Positions 63,540-64,000 of a stretch of DNA of 64,000 nucleotides are shown here, one piece after another. The stretch lies in assembly GCA_016806645.1 (NCBI GenBank), contig JACSYO010002116.1, positions 5,935,001-5,999,000 on the forward strand. The letters run 5' to 3'. The notes beneath the pieces were generated by a model, which saw nothing but the letters and a program-made list of their open reading frames with translations, had not been told where the DNA came from and made no database searches. Each line of letters opens with the position of its first letter. Position 1 is the first letter of the stretch. A program made the position numbers and the translations under genes. The DNA comes from Ophiodon elongatus (lineage: Eukaryota > Chordata > Actinopteri > Perciformes > Hexagrammidae).

Positions 63540-64000
63540 CATATTCAATATTGGGATAAAATTAGAACTGATGGACATCCTGCTGGTGTCTGCGGTTTTA
63601 AATGAGGCCTAGAACCTTTACCTAATGTCATTAATTCCCACTTTTCCTGTCTACCTTCACTGTTAACTGCACTCCATTTATTAGGTATTGCATTTCCATA
63701 AATTTGGGGGACTTACAAGAGGTAAAAAAGAAACAAAAAATATGGCTTATATGGTCCAGCATATGACTTATGAAAAAAAATCATTGGTTCCTCGGATTCT
63801 CATAATGCATTTTTTGTTAGAATCTCACTGGAAAGATCTTCCAAAATCCAATGCCTAGTTTAATCCTGATGATATATTCAGACTTTAGAAATCTCCCTCC
63901 AGAGACACAGAAGTCAAGTAGAACTCTTCATGACGGGCAAAACCGTCTTAATGTATAAAATCGGTGGAGCGGCCTCTGAAGCATGAAACATTTTGGAAAG
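60615..64000. other. kcnip2 intron or 5' region
   Basis: The minus-strand kcnip2 gene must continue to the right, but I found no exon encoding the expected N terminus and ending in phase 1. (TA)n lies at 63498-63533. A lysine-rich open stretch near 62480-62640 on the minus strand lacks a start codon and similarity. Otherwise the region is AT-rich without recognised features. Confidence 0.5.

Overview
This is a piece of a ray-finned (teleost) fish nuclear genome. Genes are split into short exons with GT-AG introns. Intergenic DNA is AT-rich, with many CA/TA microsatellites and typical fish repeats (SINE tails, truncated LINEs, foldback elements). Every protein recognised except one has a clear vertebrate counterpart. 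Gene order resembles human chromosome 10q24: SLIT1 next to ARHGAP19, and ABCC2-CUTC-COX15 adjacent in the human orientation, with KCNIP2 beyond. All exon models below were built by hand from translated similarity, splice sites and reading phase.

Layout, left to right: slit1 first coding exon (minus, 68-276; rest of gene off the left edge); about 6 kb intergenic with a foldback element; arhgap19 (minus, 9 coding exons, 6252-11871); its promoter with YY1, GC-box, CCAAT and E-box motifs; an unusual 1.7-kb mobile element (12438-14117) with terminal inverted repeats, a 15-bp direct duplication and an internal LINE-derived reading frame carrying a 2A-like motif; AT-rich intergenic DNA; a divergent class A peptide-type GPCR (minus, 6 exons, 16811-20300); a possible LTR with internal minisatellites (22082-22727); abcc2/MRP2 (minus, all 32 coding exons, 23593-44090, 1569 codons without a break); cutc (minus, 8 exons, 47586-49886); a divergent promoter with a perfect CRE; cox15 (plus, 9 exons, 50516-54060); and kcnip2 (minus, 8 exons visible, 57187-60614; first exon not found, probably off the right edge).

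The genes do not form a pathway. They are an ancient linkage block: axon guidance ligand (slit1), Rho GTPase-activating protein (arhgap19), apical organic anion pump (abcc2), copper-homeostasis protein (cutc), mitochondrial heme A synthase (cox15) and Kv4 channel subunit (kcnip2). cutc and cox15 share a 629-bp head-to-head promoter, and both are linked to copper or cytochrome oxidase biology.

The most unusual item is the 12438-14117 element. Its roughly 105-bp terminal inverted repeats suggest a DNA transposon, while its 15-bp target duplication and LINE-type coding remnant suggest retrotransposition.
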